DNA from: Atopomonas sediminilitoris
GTDB lineage: Bacteria; Pseudomonadota; Gammaproteobacteria; Pseudomonadales; Pseudomonadaceae
Direction of reading: 5' to 3'
DNA length: 64,000 bases
Assembly (NCBI RefSeq): GCF_022601735.1
Contig: NZ_JAKUMM010000011.1
Coordinates: 62,001 to 126,000, forward strand
A program made the position numbers and the translations under genes. Under the pieces are notes generated by a model. The model was given only the letters and a program-made list of their open reading frames with translations. It was not told the DNA's origin and did no database searches. Of this stretch, positions 26,450-34,178 are shown one piece after another. Positions within the stretch are counted from its first letter, which is position 1. Each line of letters starts with the position of its first letter.

Positions 26450-27256
26450 ATGCCCCGCTTCGCCAAATCCATTACCTTGCCGTTTCTGGCCCTGCTCACT
26501 GCGCTCTTATTCAGTCTCAGCAGCCAAGCCAATCCTGCCGCAGCAACCAATGCCGATGCCGAAGCGGTTAACCGCGCCGGCCAGCAACGCATGCTCAGCC
26601 AGCGCATCAGTAAGAACTATTTAATGTTGGGCCAAGACATTCGCCCCGACGTTGCCAACCGCCAGCTGGATGACAGCTTGGCGCGCTTTGAAGAAAACCA
26701 CAGCTGGCTTAGCCAGTACGCCAAAACCGATGCCAGCCGCGCCGCACTAAAGCGCAGTGATGAGTTGTGGCAACAGTTTCGAAGTGCCGCCTTGCAAGCT
26801 CCAAGCAAAGCTCAGGCACCAGCGCTGATTGAGCTGAGCGAGGCCCTGCTGGCCGCCAGTGAGAACACCGTTAAACAAATTGAGCAGGACACCGGCTTAG
26901 CCAGTGCCGCCTTGATTAACCAATCTGGCCGGCAACGCATGCTCAGCCAGCGGATTGCCCTGTTCTACATGGCGCTGTCGTGGAAGCTGCCTGACCCAAG
27001 TCTTGCCGAGCGCTTTAACCAAGCTGTCAGCGAATTTGACCAGTCACTGCAGCAACTCCAGCAAGCCCCGCAAAACAATCCTGAGATCAGCCAGTTATTG
27101 CACAAGGCCGACGCCCAATGGCAGTTCTCACGCAAGGGCTTTGCCTTATCCAACGATGCGCGTTTTGTACCGACCCTGATCAGCACCACCAGTGAAAGCT
27201 TGCTCGGCAATATGGAGCAATTAACCCAAGCCTATACTCGGCTACAGCAAAGCTGA
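26450..27256 (+). CDS. Orphan periplasmic protein with two PilJ/NarX-type sensor domains
   Basis: This 268-residue protein has a signal peptide (to about SQA28) and no cytoplasmic signalling domain. Two tandem four-helix units each open with the same motif: NRAGQQRMLSQRISK (41-55) and NQSGRQRMLSQRIA (157-170). This motif corresponds to the nitrate/nitrite-binding P-box region of NarX and to the PilJ N-terminal domain (PF13675 type). It is therefore likely a soluble periplasmic nitrate- or nitrite-binding protein. ATG 26450 follows AAGGA. It precedes a DNR-type regulator. Confidence 0.75.
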   Translation: MPRFAKSITLPFLALLTALLFSLSSQANPAAATNADAEAVNRAGQQRMLSQRISKNYLMLGQDIRPDVANRQLDDSLARFEENHSWLSQYAKTDASRAALKRSDELWQQFRSAALQAPSKAQAPALIELSEALLAASENTVKQIEQDTGLASAALINQSGRQRMLSQRIALFYMALSWKLPDPSLAERFNQAVSEFDQSLQQLQQAPQNNPEISQLLHKADAQWQFSRKGFALSNDARFVPTLISTTSESLLGNMEQLTQAYTRLQQS

Positions 27257-27313
27257 GTCAGCGTCATTGACTCGGTGTGACACCCTCTAAACCCTGCCGT
27301 AACCCTTTAGAGG
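27254..27313. repeat. Two small hairpins between the PilJ/NarX-like gene and dnr-type gene
   Basis: GAGTCA...TGACTC (near 27254-27273) and CCTCTAAA (27284-27291) / TTTAGAGG (27306-27313) form consecutive inverted repeats. Neither is followed by a T run, so termination is uncertain. They might be an operator or an mRNA end. Confidence 0.45.
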
Positions 27314-27403
27314 TAGTGCGGCAGAGGCATGGGCGCACAGGGAGCTGGGCCGTAGTATGAACTCACCAGAGTCTGCTTTATGCAGCGTAATGAGGACTAG
27401 CCC

Positions 27404-28081
27404 ATGCTGACCGACCCTTACGCGATCAACCAAATCCGCCAACACTACCTGTTCGCCAAACTGCCGGATGCGGCCTTTAACGAGCTGTGCAAAACCGCAC
27501 TTCTGCGCCATGTAGACAGCAATCAACCGTTGTTTCAACAAGGCGAGCCGGCTGAACGTTTCTACTTGGTGCTCAAAGGCCAAGTCAAACTGCTGCGCTT
27601 ATTGCCAGAAGGCCAAGAGAAATTGGTCGAGGTGATCCCTACCGGCCACACCTTTGCCGAAGCGCTAATGTTCAGTGGCATTCGCCAATATCCGGTTAGC
27701 GCCAGCACCATGCAGGCCTGCACCTTGGTCAGCATTGACTCAAGCAACTACCGACGTTTGTTAGAAGACCAGCCAGCCATTTGCTTCGATATCTTGGCGC
27801 ACCTGAGCTTGCGTCTACACCAGCGTTTGCAAGAGATCGACACCCTGACGCTGGCCAATGCCGGTCGCCGCGTAGCGCGCTATTTGTGCCACGAACAAGC
27901 GCAAAATCCGGGCCCCATTCAGCTCAATGCCCCCAAGCGCCTGATCGCCTCGCGCTTAGGCATTCAGCCGGAAACCTTTTCACGCATCTTGCACCGCCTG
28001 ATTGATGCCGGCTTGATTGTCATGGACCGCCGCCGCATTGACGTGGTGGATGCCCACGGCCTAGCCCACTACTGCGAATAA
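27404..28081 (+). CDS. Crp/Fnr-family regulator, DNR type (paralogue 1)
   Basis: The 225-residue protein has a cNMP-like sensory domain (about 15-130), a long dimer helix (LSLRLHQRLQEIDTLT) and a winged helix ending the recognition element with PETFSR. It lacks the N-terminal cysteine cluster of FNR/ANR, which places it in the DNR group thought to sense NO through heme. The E-x-x-S-R recognition core fits binding to the TTGAT-type boxes seen in this window. GAGGA stands seven bases before the ATG. It forms an operon with the DGC-domain gene. Confidence 0.85.
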   Translation: MLTDPYAINQIRQHYLFAKLPDAAFNELCKTALLRHVDSNQPLFQQGEPAERFYLVLKGQVKLLRLLPEGQEKLVEVIPTGHTFAEALMFSGIRQYPVSASTMQACTLVSIDSSNYRRLLEDQPAICFDILAHLSLRLHQRLQEIDTLTLANAGRRVARYLCHEQAQNPGPIQLNAPKRLIASRLGIQPETFSRILHRLIDAGLIVMDRRRIDVVDAHGLAHYCE

Positions 28082-28092
28082 GAGGCTTGCCT

Positions 28093-28458
28093 ATGGGTAA
28101 CGACAATTTACCTTTGGTGTACGCCTGCTCGGGTTGCTCTAACGTGGCGCAGCTGGCGAACAACATTGCACTCAAGCTTGATCGTGAGGGGCTGGCGGAG
28201 ATGTCCTGCATCGCCGGTGTTGGCGGCAATGTGCCGATGCTGGTGAAAAAAGCGCAAAGTGGCCGACCTATCTTGGCGCTGGATGGTTGCCCGCTAAAGT
28301 GCGTTCAGGGCTGTTTAGCCCAGCGCCAAGTGACGGCCGATGTGGCCTTAGTATTAAGCGAGCTAGGGCTTAAGAAGCGCTACGGCCAAGACTGCAGCAG
28401 CGATGATGCGCAGCTGATCTACCAGCACGTCAGCCAACAACTGCAATCCGCTCTCTAA
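28093..28458 (+). CDS. DGC-domain (putative zinc-binding) protein
   Basis: A 121-residue Cys-rich protein of the DGC family, named after its D-G-C motif (64-66 here). Cysteines at 12, 15, 39, 66, 70, 74 and 101 (YACSGCSN; DGCPLKCVQGC) suggest a metal or Fe-S site. No biochemical function is established that I know of. The ATG at 28093 has AGAGG seven bases upstream and lies 11 bases after the dnr-type gene, so it is co-transcribed. Its place in an NO/low-oxygen regulator operon suggests a role in metal supply or NO damage repair, which is inference only. Confidence 0.75.
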   Translation: MGNDNLPLVYACSGCSNVAQLANNIALKLDREGLAEMSCIAGVGGNVPMLVKKAQSGRPILALDGCPLKCVQGCLAQRQVTADVALVLSELGLKKRYGQDCSSDDAQLIYQHVSQQLQSAL

Positions 28459-28507
28459 GCGGCAACATGGCTTGGCCCTGATCAGGCTAACGCGTGCCAT
28501 CAATATA

Positions 28508-28545
28508 AAGCCTCTTGGTGTTTGAACCCCACCAAGAGGCTTGTG
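28508..28545. terminator. Hairpin between DGC gene and ubiT
   Basis: A 13-bp perfect stem (aagcctcttggtg / caccaagaggctt), nine-base loop, between convergent genes. T runs are weak, so the termination strength is uncertain. Confidence 0.65.
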
Positions 28546-28550
28546 TGCCT

Positions 28551-29075
28551 TTAAGAGACGATCGCCAGATCGCTCTTGCGCGCCGGCACAGCTTGCTGCG
28601 CTGCTTGCTCCCCTAGCCAGACCAAGGCTTGCCACACGCGGGGTGGCAACTCGTCCGGATCAAGGCTATCGATCAGGTTCTTGACCGCCAGCCCAAGCTC
28701 GGTATCGCCTTCGATCGACAACCGCCGGCGAAAGAACAAGGTGTCCGGGTCTTCTTGGCGACTGGCCAACAACAAGAACTCGCGCCAATTCCCGCTAATG
28801 GTCGCCTCATACGGCGCATTCGCGGCCAACTGCAAGCGACCAGCGCGCACGGTCATACACCAAGCCAAGTTCAAGTCACGCAGCTGCAAGCGCATCCAGC
28901 GTCCTTCTAAGGCATCAAAGGCCCCCTCTTGTAACGGGCCACGCAGCAAACGATTGAGTAACGGCTGCAGCGGCAGGCGCTGCAACGGTTGCGGCACCCG
29001 TGCCGCCAGCGGCAAAGCGTGTTCACCAGCCAGCAATAAGGCCTTCGCGGCCTGTTGTTTCAGTGCACTCAACAT
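28551..29075 (-). CDS. ubiT: Anaerobic ubiquinone biosynthesis accessory protein UbiT (SCP2 domain)
   Basis: UbiT is the SCP2-type lipid-carrier partner of UbiU and UbiV in oxygen-independent ubiquinone synthesis. The 174-residue length and the SCP2 pattern fit: EGRWMRLQLRDLNLAWCMTV, then GNWREFLLLASRQEDPDTLFFRRRLSIEGDTELG. The start lies seven bases inside the end of ubiV, so the two are coupled. The three genes ubiU-ubiV-ubiT read leftward as one operon behind a regulatory region with two DNR-type boxes. Confidence 0.88.
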   Translation of the reverse strand: MLSALKQQAAKALLLAGEHALPLAARVPQPLQRLPLQPLLNRLLRGPLQEGAFDALEGRWMRLQLRDLNLAWCMTVRAGRLQLAANAPYEATISGNWREFLLLASRQEDPDTLFFRRRLSIEGDTELGLAVKNLIDSLDPDELPPRVWQALVWLGEQAAQQAVPARKSDLAIVS

Positions 29076-29959
29076 AACCCTGCCTCCTCGGCTCGTAGCA
29101 TGCCCGGCACACCGTGCCAGTAACCATTACACCCGCTCACTGCCAACGGTGCGTCAGCGCCTTGCAGCACACGCGCAAAGCTTTGCACCACTTCCTGCAT
29201 GTTTTCCGCACGTGGGCTTAGACGCAGCAAGTCAGCCCCTAACTGTTGCAGGCGCGGGTAATCGGCCAGCAAGTTACACACCTCCCCCGACATGGTTTGA
29301 ATGCCGTTGATGGTGAATAAGCGCTGTCCTTCTTGGCTATCGAGCGCGATGCCTTCGGGGTAGCCCTGACAGCAAAATTGGCAATCGTCCTTGGGGCGAT
29401 TTTCTGCCCGTGCAGTAAAACAGCGCGCAGAAAAGGCCAGCGGCAGATGGCCATAGGCGAAAATCTCCAGCTCTGGCCGCGCTACGCCCATCGCTTCAAG
29501 CTGACGCAAGCTGGCCGCGACCAAATCGGCCGAGCACTCCACCGGCGGCACCCAGCGCTGCATGCCAGCGTCGATAAACTCACGCAGGGCATGGCCGTTG
29601 TAAATATTCAGCGCAGGGCCTGCCACGAACGGCAACTTGCGCTCGCTCAGCAGTTGCACCGCGCCGATGTCGTTGGCCTCCACCAACAATTCACCGTTGT
29701 CGCACAAGCGCTTGAGGCTCGATAACTCACTGGCCGCCTCGACCAAAGTCAGCCCAGAGAGCACCAGCTCGGCACTGCCTTGCTGCTTTAACTCGCGCGC
29801 CAGCCCTAGCCAGTCATCCAAACTCAGTGCTCGGCGTTTGCTGCACACCGTTTCACCGAGATAAATGACGTCCAGCGGCTGCTCGATCATGTCGCTGTAA
29901 AAATTGAAATACTGCTCGCGGCCCCAGAAAAACAACACCGGCCCTAAACTGAGTTTCAT
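29069..29959 (-). CDS. ubiV: Oxygen-independent ubiquinone hydroxylation protein UbiV (U32 family)
   Basis: UbiV and UbiU are 4Fe-4S proteins that hydroxylate the ubiquinone ring without O2. The 296-residue protein carries Cys39, Cys180, Cys193 and Cys197, the same positions as the cluster ligands reported for E. coli UbiV. ATG 29959 has AAGGAG six bases upstream; eight further in-frame codons upstream are not needed. It lies 10 bases downstream of ubiU and overlaps ubiT. Confidence 0.93.
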   Translation of the reverse strand: MKLSLGPVLFFWGREQYFNFYSDMIEQPLDVIYLGETVCSKRRALSLDDWLGLARELKQQGSAELVLSGLTLVEAASELSSLKRLCDNGELLVEANDIGAVQLLSERKLPFVAGPALNIYNGHALREFIDAGMQRWVPPVECSADLVAASLRQLEAMGVARPELEIFAYGHLPLAFSARCFTARAENRPKDDCQFCCQGYPEGIALDSQEGQRLFTINGIQTMSGEVCNLLADYPRLQQLGADLLRLSPRAENMQEVVQSFARVLQGADAPLAVSGCNGYWHGVPGMLRAEEAGLC

Positions 29960-29969
29960 CCTGCGCTCC

Positions 29970-30965
29970 TTACTGCCAGGCACGGTGATACGCCCCTAAG
30001 GTGGTTTGACTGCCCTCGGACAAGCCGGACAAGACATTGCGCCAGTGGCTGGCCACGCTGTAGTTGGCGGGGTTCTGTTGGTAGCTGTCTAAGGCTTCGC
30101 GCCAAACTTTGACCACTTGCTCGACGTAAGCGGGGCTGCGCTGGCGGCCTTCGATCTTGACCGCCGTCACGCCCACCGCCGCCAGTTGCGGAATCAAATC
30201 CAAGGTATTGAGACTGGTCGGCTCTTCTAGGGCATGAAAGCGTTGTCCGTTGACCATAAAGCGCCCTTTGCACAAGGTCGGATAGCCGGCGGACTCGCCT
30301 TCGGCATAGCGATCGATCATCACGCCGTTTAAGCGCGAGGTCAGCCCCTCTGGCGTCTCCTCCCAGCGCACGGCTTTGGCGGGCGAACAGACGCCGCACA
30401 GGTTGGGCGACTCCCCGGTCAAATAAGAAGACAAATGGCAGCGGCCCTCGGCCATGATGCACAAGCTACCGAAGGCGAATACTTCAATCGGCACGCTACT
30501 GGTTGCAGCCACTTGCTTGACCTGCGCCAACGACAACACCCGCGGCAACACTGCACGCTTGATGTTGTAACGGCTTTGGTAGAAGGCTAACGACTGAGCG
30601 TTGGTGGCGGAGCCTTGCACCGACAGATGCAGATTCAGCGTCGGATGCTGTTTGGCGGCGTAAGCCAGCACACCGGGGTCAGCGGCAATCAAGGCATCAA
30701 CCCCTAACGCGGCGGCATGATCCACCGCGCGCTGCCAACGCTGCCAACCTTCGGGTTGAGCGTAGGTATTCACCGCCACATACAGTTTGCGCCCTTGCTG
30801 ACGAATCAACTCCAGCCCTTGCTGCAGTTGTTTTTCGTCCAAGTTCAAACCGGCAAAGTGCCGCGCGTTGGTATCGTCACGAAAGCCGACGTACACGGCA
30901 TCGGCGCCTTGGCGCACCGCCGCTTTTAATGCCGGCAAACTGCCGGCCGGACACACCAATTGCAT
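29970..30965 (-). CDS. ubiU: Oxygen-independent ubiquinone hydroxylation protein UbiU (U32 family)
   Basis: This is the partner of UbiV. The product is 331 residues, the same as E. coli UbiU, and has cluster ligands Cys169, Cys176, Cys193 and Cys232 in identical positions. The U32 peptidase-family signature EVFAFGSLCIMAEGRCHLSS is present. ATG 30965 follows GAGGA; an open upstream extension of 34 codons overlaps the regulatory region and is rejected. As first gene of the operon it is preceded by palindromic DNR-type boxes shared with the divergent regulator gene. Confidence 0.94.
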   Translation of the reverse strand: MQLVCPAGSLPALKAAVRQGADAVYVGFRDDTNARHFAGLNLDEKQLQQGLELIRQQGRKLYVAVNTYAQPEGWQRWQRAVDHAAALGVDALIAADPGVLAYAAKQHPTLNLHLSVQGSATNAQSLAFYQSRYNIKRAVLPRVLSLAQVKQVAATSSVPIEVFAFGSLCIMAEGRCHLSSYLTGESPNLCGVCSPAKAVRWEETPEGLTSRLNGVMIDRYAEGESAGYPTLCKGRFMVNGQRFHALEEPTSLNTLDLIPQLAAVGVTAVKIEGRQRSPAYVEQVVKVWREALDSYQQNPANYSVASHWRNVLSGLSEGSQTTLGAYHRAWQ

Positions 30966-31019
30966 GGCAAATTCCTCATCAGACCAGCGCAGACTGTAGC
31001 CGTCTGCCCTTGACCGACC

Positions 31020-31033
31020 TTGACCGCCGTCAA
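31020..31033 (-). promoter_or_regulatory. Palindromic ANR/DNR-like box for ubiU
   Basis: TTGAC-CGCC-GTCAA is a perfect palindrome differing from the consensus only by C and G at the inner positions. Leftward at 41.5 bases it predicts a start near 30985, with TACAGT as -10 element on the - strand (about 30992-30997). Confidence 0.55.
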
Positions 31034-31053
31034 GCTTTGCCGCAGCACCTTCT

Positions 31054-31067
31054 TTGATCGCTATCAC
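31054..31067 (+). promoter_or_regulatory. ANR/DNR box between ubiU and the second dnr-type gene
   Basis: TTGAT-CGCT-ATCAC matches 9 of 10 consensus bases. It is placed for the rightward gene at 31218 (predicted start near 31102) but could also act on ubiU. Confidence 0.65.
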
Positions 31068-31217
31068 GTTGATTCACGACAACATTTAGCAACCCTTTTA
31101 CTGGTTCACTGCACTCACTTGGCCGAAGCCTGCGCAAACCAAACGCCACCGCCCTGCGGCCAAACGAATAAACGAGCCGATGGCCACGCGCCACAACGGC
31201 CCCTGATGAGGTGAACC

Positions 31218-31901
31218 ATGAACCCCTTACGCGTGCATGCCCAGCTGTTACAGCAGCACCACTTGTTTGAACCTTTATCCGCCGCGCAAATGAGCCAGCT
31301 GCTCGAACATGCGCGCATCGTCAACTTGGATAAAGGCCAACCGGTGTTCCGTCAGGGTGAGCTGGCCGAGAGTTTTTTCTTCGTGATCGACGGCTGCATC
31401 AAGATCTTCCGCATCACCCCCGACGGCCAAGAAAAAGTCTTTGAAGCCTGCAATCGCGGACAAACCTTTGCCGAAGCGATGACCTTTATGGACACCCCGC
31501 ACTACGTGGCCAACGCACAAGCGGTTGAGCCAACCCAGTTGCTGCAACTGTCCAACCAGCACTACTTACAGTTGATCAGCCAAAATCCAGATCTGGCCAA
31601 GGCCTTGCTGGCACGCTTGAGCATGCGTTTGCACCAGCGCTTGAACGAGCTGGAAACCTTGTCGCTGAAAAACGCCACCCACCGCGTGGTGCGCTACTTT
31701 TTGGCGCAGATTCGCGCTACCCAAGACGCGCAACCGGCGTTTGATTTAGCCGTCAGCAAGCAACTGGTGGCTGGGCATTTAGCCATTCAGCCCGAGACCT
31801 TCTCGCGCGTGATTCACCGCATGCAGGATGACGGCATCATTGAACTCGACGGCCGTCACATCCGCGTACTGCACCGCCAGGCGTTGGAAGATTACGAATA
31901 A
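31218..31901 (+). CDS. dnr: Crp/Fnr-family regulator, DNR type (paralogue 2)
   Basis: The 227-residue protein has the same architecture as the one at 27404: cNMP-like domain, dimer helix LSMRLHQRLNELETLS, and a helix-turn-helix with PETFSRVIHRM. No FNR-type cysteine set is present. The two share many identical stretches and are clear paralogues. This copy is followed 11 bases later by a DnrP-like gene, as with dnr genes in denitrifying pseudomonads. It is the better candidate for the nir/nor activator responding to NO. GAGGTGAACC precedes the ATG. Confidence 0.85.
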   Translation: MNPLRVHAQLLQQHHLFEPLSAAQMSQLLEHARIVNLDKGQPVFRQGELAESFFFVIDGCIKIFRITPDGQEKVFEACNRGQTFAEAMTFMDTPHYVANAQAVEPTQLLQLSNQHYLQLISQNPDLAKALLARLSMRLHQRLNELETLSLKNATHRVVRYFLAQIRATQDAQPAFDLAVSKQLVAGHLAIQPETFSRVIHRMQDDGIIELDGRHIRVLHRQALEDYE

Positions 31902-31912
31902 GCGAGCCCCCG

Positions 31913-32095
31913 ATGAAACGCTGCCTGTACTGCAACCGCGATCACGACGACGCGCTGGAAGACTGCCAGCACTGCGGTATGCCCTTACCGCAAACCCAAG
32001 CCAGTGAAGTGGCCAGCAAGCAGCGCTGGTTCATTATCTTCTGGCTGGTATTGGTGGCGTTTTGCTTTGTGATGTTTTTTACCCTACCGCGCTAA
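31913..32095 (+). CDS. dnrP: DnrP-like small zinc-ribbon membrane protein
   Basis: This 60-residue protein has a two-CxxC zinc ribbon (CLYC at 4-7, CQHC at 18-21), a polar linker and one C-terminal transmembrane helix (about 38-57). It starts 11 bases after the dnr-type stop. Small proteins of this form next to dnr are called DnrP in denitrifying pseudomonads; their function is unproven. A terminator follows. Confidence 0.7.
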   Translation: MKRCLYCNRDHDDALEDCQHCGMPLPQTQASEVASKQRWFIIFWLVLVAFCFVMFFTLPR

Positions 32096-32120
32096 GCATT
32101 AAACCCAGCAAAGCCGCACA

Positions 32121-32153
32121 AAAGCCGCACGTCTGACTGAGTGCGGCTTTGTT
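32121..32153 (+). terminator. Intrinsic terminator after dnrP
   Basis: A ten-bp perfect stem (aaagccgcac / gtgcggcttt), ten-base loop. The left arm is also present as a tandem direct repeat just upstream (32110-32119). Confidence 0.75.
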
Positions 32154-32191
32154 AATCGCGCAGAACCCATCAAGCGCTCATCAATAGCGCC

Positions 32192-34036
32192 TTAACGCTC
32201 GGTGAGTTGGCGATACAGCTGTGGCAGACGCTCGGGCAAATGCAGGGCGTCTTTAATCAGGGTGTAGCCATTGGCACCAAACATATACGGCAGATAGCTG
32301 TCGGCTTCGCGGTCAATGGTGATGCAAAACGGCTCGATGCCTTGCTTGCGCGCGGCCAGAATCGCTTCGCGGGTATCCTCCACGCCGTAACGGCCTTCGT
32401 ACACATCCAAGTCATTGGGCTTGCCGTCTGAGACGATCAGCAACAGTTTTTGCCGTTGCCCCTGCGCCGCCAGTTGCGCGGTGCCTTGGCGAATCGCGGC
32501 GCCCATGCGGGTGTAGTAACCGGGCGTCACCGCCTGCACACGGCCCCGCACGTTGTCGTCGTAGCGTTCGTTAAACGCCTTGAGCTGGAAAAACCGCACC
32601 TGCTGGCGCCGCAGCGAAGAAAAGCCATAAAACGCGAAGTGATCACCCAAGCTCGACAGCGCCTCACCAAACAACAGCAGGCTGTCGACAATGCCGTCGA
32701 TCACGCGGCGCTCATCGTCTAAGTGGGCATCGGTCGACATCGACAAATCCGCCAACAACAAGCACGCCAAATCGCGCTCGCGGCACTGAAGCTGGCGGTA
32801 CAAACCGCGCTCAGCACAAACGCCATGCTGGCTTTCAACATGAAAATCGAGCCACGCCGACAGGTCTAATTCTTCGCCCTGCGGTTGCTGGCGCAACCAT
32901 TGGCGCCGTGCCCGCAGTTGCTCAAACTGACGCCGCAAACGCTGCGCCTGACGGTATAAGCGGCTCGGCAGCGGCTTGGCTTGCGCATCGCGCGGCAACA
33001 TCGGTTGCACGCAAACGTAATCATCACGCAGCTGCTGACGGCGATAGTCCCACTCGGGCAACCACACGCCCTCACCCAAGGGCTGGTCGTCTTCCCCGGC
33101 CGAGGGTAAATCCAAGTCCAATCGCAAGCCGCCGGCTTTGCGCGTGCGTTGGCGCGACAACGACAGCTGATCTAAGTCTTCGGCCACGCGTGCGGCGTCC
33201 ACATCGTCAGCGTCATCGCCGGTGCGATCGAGCTTGAGGTACTCAGACCAGCTAAACAGGCTTTCTAGGCGAAATAACAACAAACCGTCTTTGCCATCGA
33301 CATCGTCGACGCGCTCCGCCTTACGCCGGCTGATATCGGCTCGCACGCTAGCTGTGCCGGCGAGCTCTTGCTCGCTTTCACCGTCTTCCAATGTTTGTGG
33401 CTCGCCCAGAGCTTCACCTGGGTACAACCACAGCCACACTGGCATCGGTGCTTTGTTACACGGGGGGAACTGCGCCATCGAGCCTGGCTCACGCAGTGCT
33501 TGTTGCACGGCACGCTCAAGCGCGGCTTCGGCTTTGGGCAAACTGGCAGGGTCTGGTCGCAGCGGCAGCAACGCAGTCACCAGTGCCTGATAGCGTTTAT
33601 TGAGCGCCGGATACTCAAGCAGCAATGCTTTAACCGCTTGTTGGTTGTCGCGGCCCCAGTGTTTTAGGCGCTGCGGCGTGTGCGCGGCGAGCATGGCCAG
33701 CCACAGATACAAGTCTTGATTGAGCGCGCGGGTGGGAAACACATCCAGCACAGGCGGCAAGCGCAAGCTGCTTTCTTCGCGCCACGCGACAGGTAAATGC
33801 TGGCAGGTGCCGGCCACCTTTTGCAGCAGACTGCGCCGCACTTGCATATGCCGTGGCGAGGCCGCCTCGATACGCAAGCCCGCAGCGCCGCCTAAGGCGC
33901 GAAACAGCACGCCAACACGGCGCTGCACATCGGCTAACGCCACCGCTTGTTCGGCAAAGCCGGTATGACTGCGGCGGGTAATAAAGTTATGCCAGCGGGC
34001 ACCAACCCACTCTTCCATCTCGACTGATATTTCCAT
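32192..34036 (-). CDS. norD: Nitric-oxide reductase activation protein NorD
   Basis: NorD is a cytoplasmic VWA-domain protein that works with the MoxR-type ATPase NirQ/NorQ in activating NO reductase. The 614-residue product has a long helical N-terminal half and a C-terminal VWA domain with the MIDAS motif DLSMS. The tail QGIEPFCITID...YLPYMFGANGYTLI is typical of NorD. ATG 34036 is taken over 13 upstream in-frame codons because MEISVEMEEWVG opens the conserved part. It is separated from norB by 142 bases containing two overlapping hairpins. Confidence 0.93.
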   Translation of the reverse strand: MEISVEMEEWVGARWHNFITRRSHTGFAEQAVALADVQRRVGVLFRALGGAAGLRIEAASPRHMQVRRSLLQKVAGTCQHLPVAWREESSLRLPPVLDVFPTRALNQDLYLWLAMLAAHTPQRLKHWGRDNQQAVKALLLEYPALNKRYQALVTALLPLRPDPASLPKAEAALERAVQQALREPGSMAQFPPCNKAPMPVWLWLYPGEALGEPQTLEDGESEQELAGTASVRADISRRKAERVDDVDGKDGLLLFRLESLFSWSEYLKLDRTGDDADDVDAARVAEDLDQLSLSRQRTRKAGGLRLDLDLPSAGEDDQPLGEGVWLPEWDYRRQQLRDDYVCVQPMLPRDAQAKPLPSRLYRQAQRLRRQFEQLRARRQWLRQQPQGEELDLSAWLDFHVESQHGVCAERGLYRQLQCRERDLACLLLADLSMSTDAHLDDERRVIDGIVDSLLLFGEALSSLGDHFAFYGFSSLRRQQVRFFQLKAFNERYDDNVRGRVQAVTPGYYTRMGAAIRQGTAQLAAQGQRQKLLLIVSDGKPNDLDVYEGRYGVEDTREAILAARKQGIEPFCITIDREADSYLPYMFGANGYTLIKDALHLPERLPQLYRQLTER

Positions 34037-34096
34037 GGCACTCAACCTTGCTCGGGAGCGGTGCCGCGCACTCATCCTGAGCAGGCATTACCACGT

Positions 34097-34166
34097 CAGG
34101 TTATTCAGGCAAGCCCAGCGCACTGCACTTGCCTGAATAACCTGTTAGCGCCGAAGCGCCAACAGG
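34097..34166 (-). repeat. Two overlapping hairpins between norB and norD
   Basis: CAGGTTATTCAGGCAAG (34097-34113) and its exact reverse complement (34128-34144) form a 17-bp stem with a 14-base loop. CCTGTT-GCGC (34141-34151) pairs with GCGC-AACAGG (34156-34166) with one mismatch. The two share 34141-34144, so they cannot both form fully. No T run follows in the direction of transcription. Confidence 0.75.
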
Positions 34167-34178
34167 TATTCATTGGGG

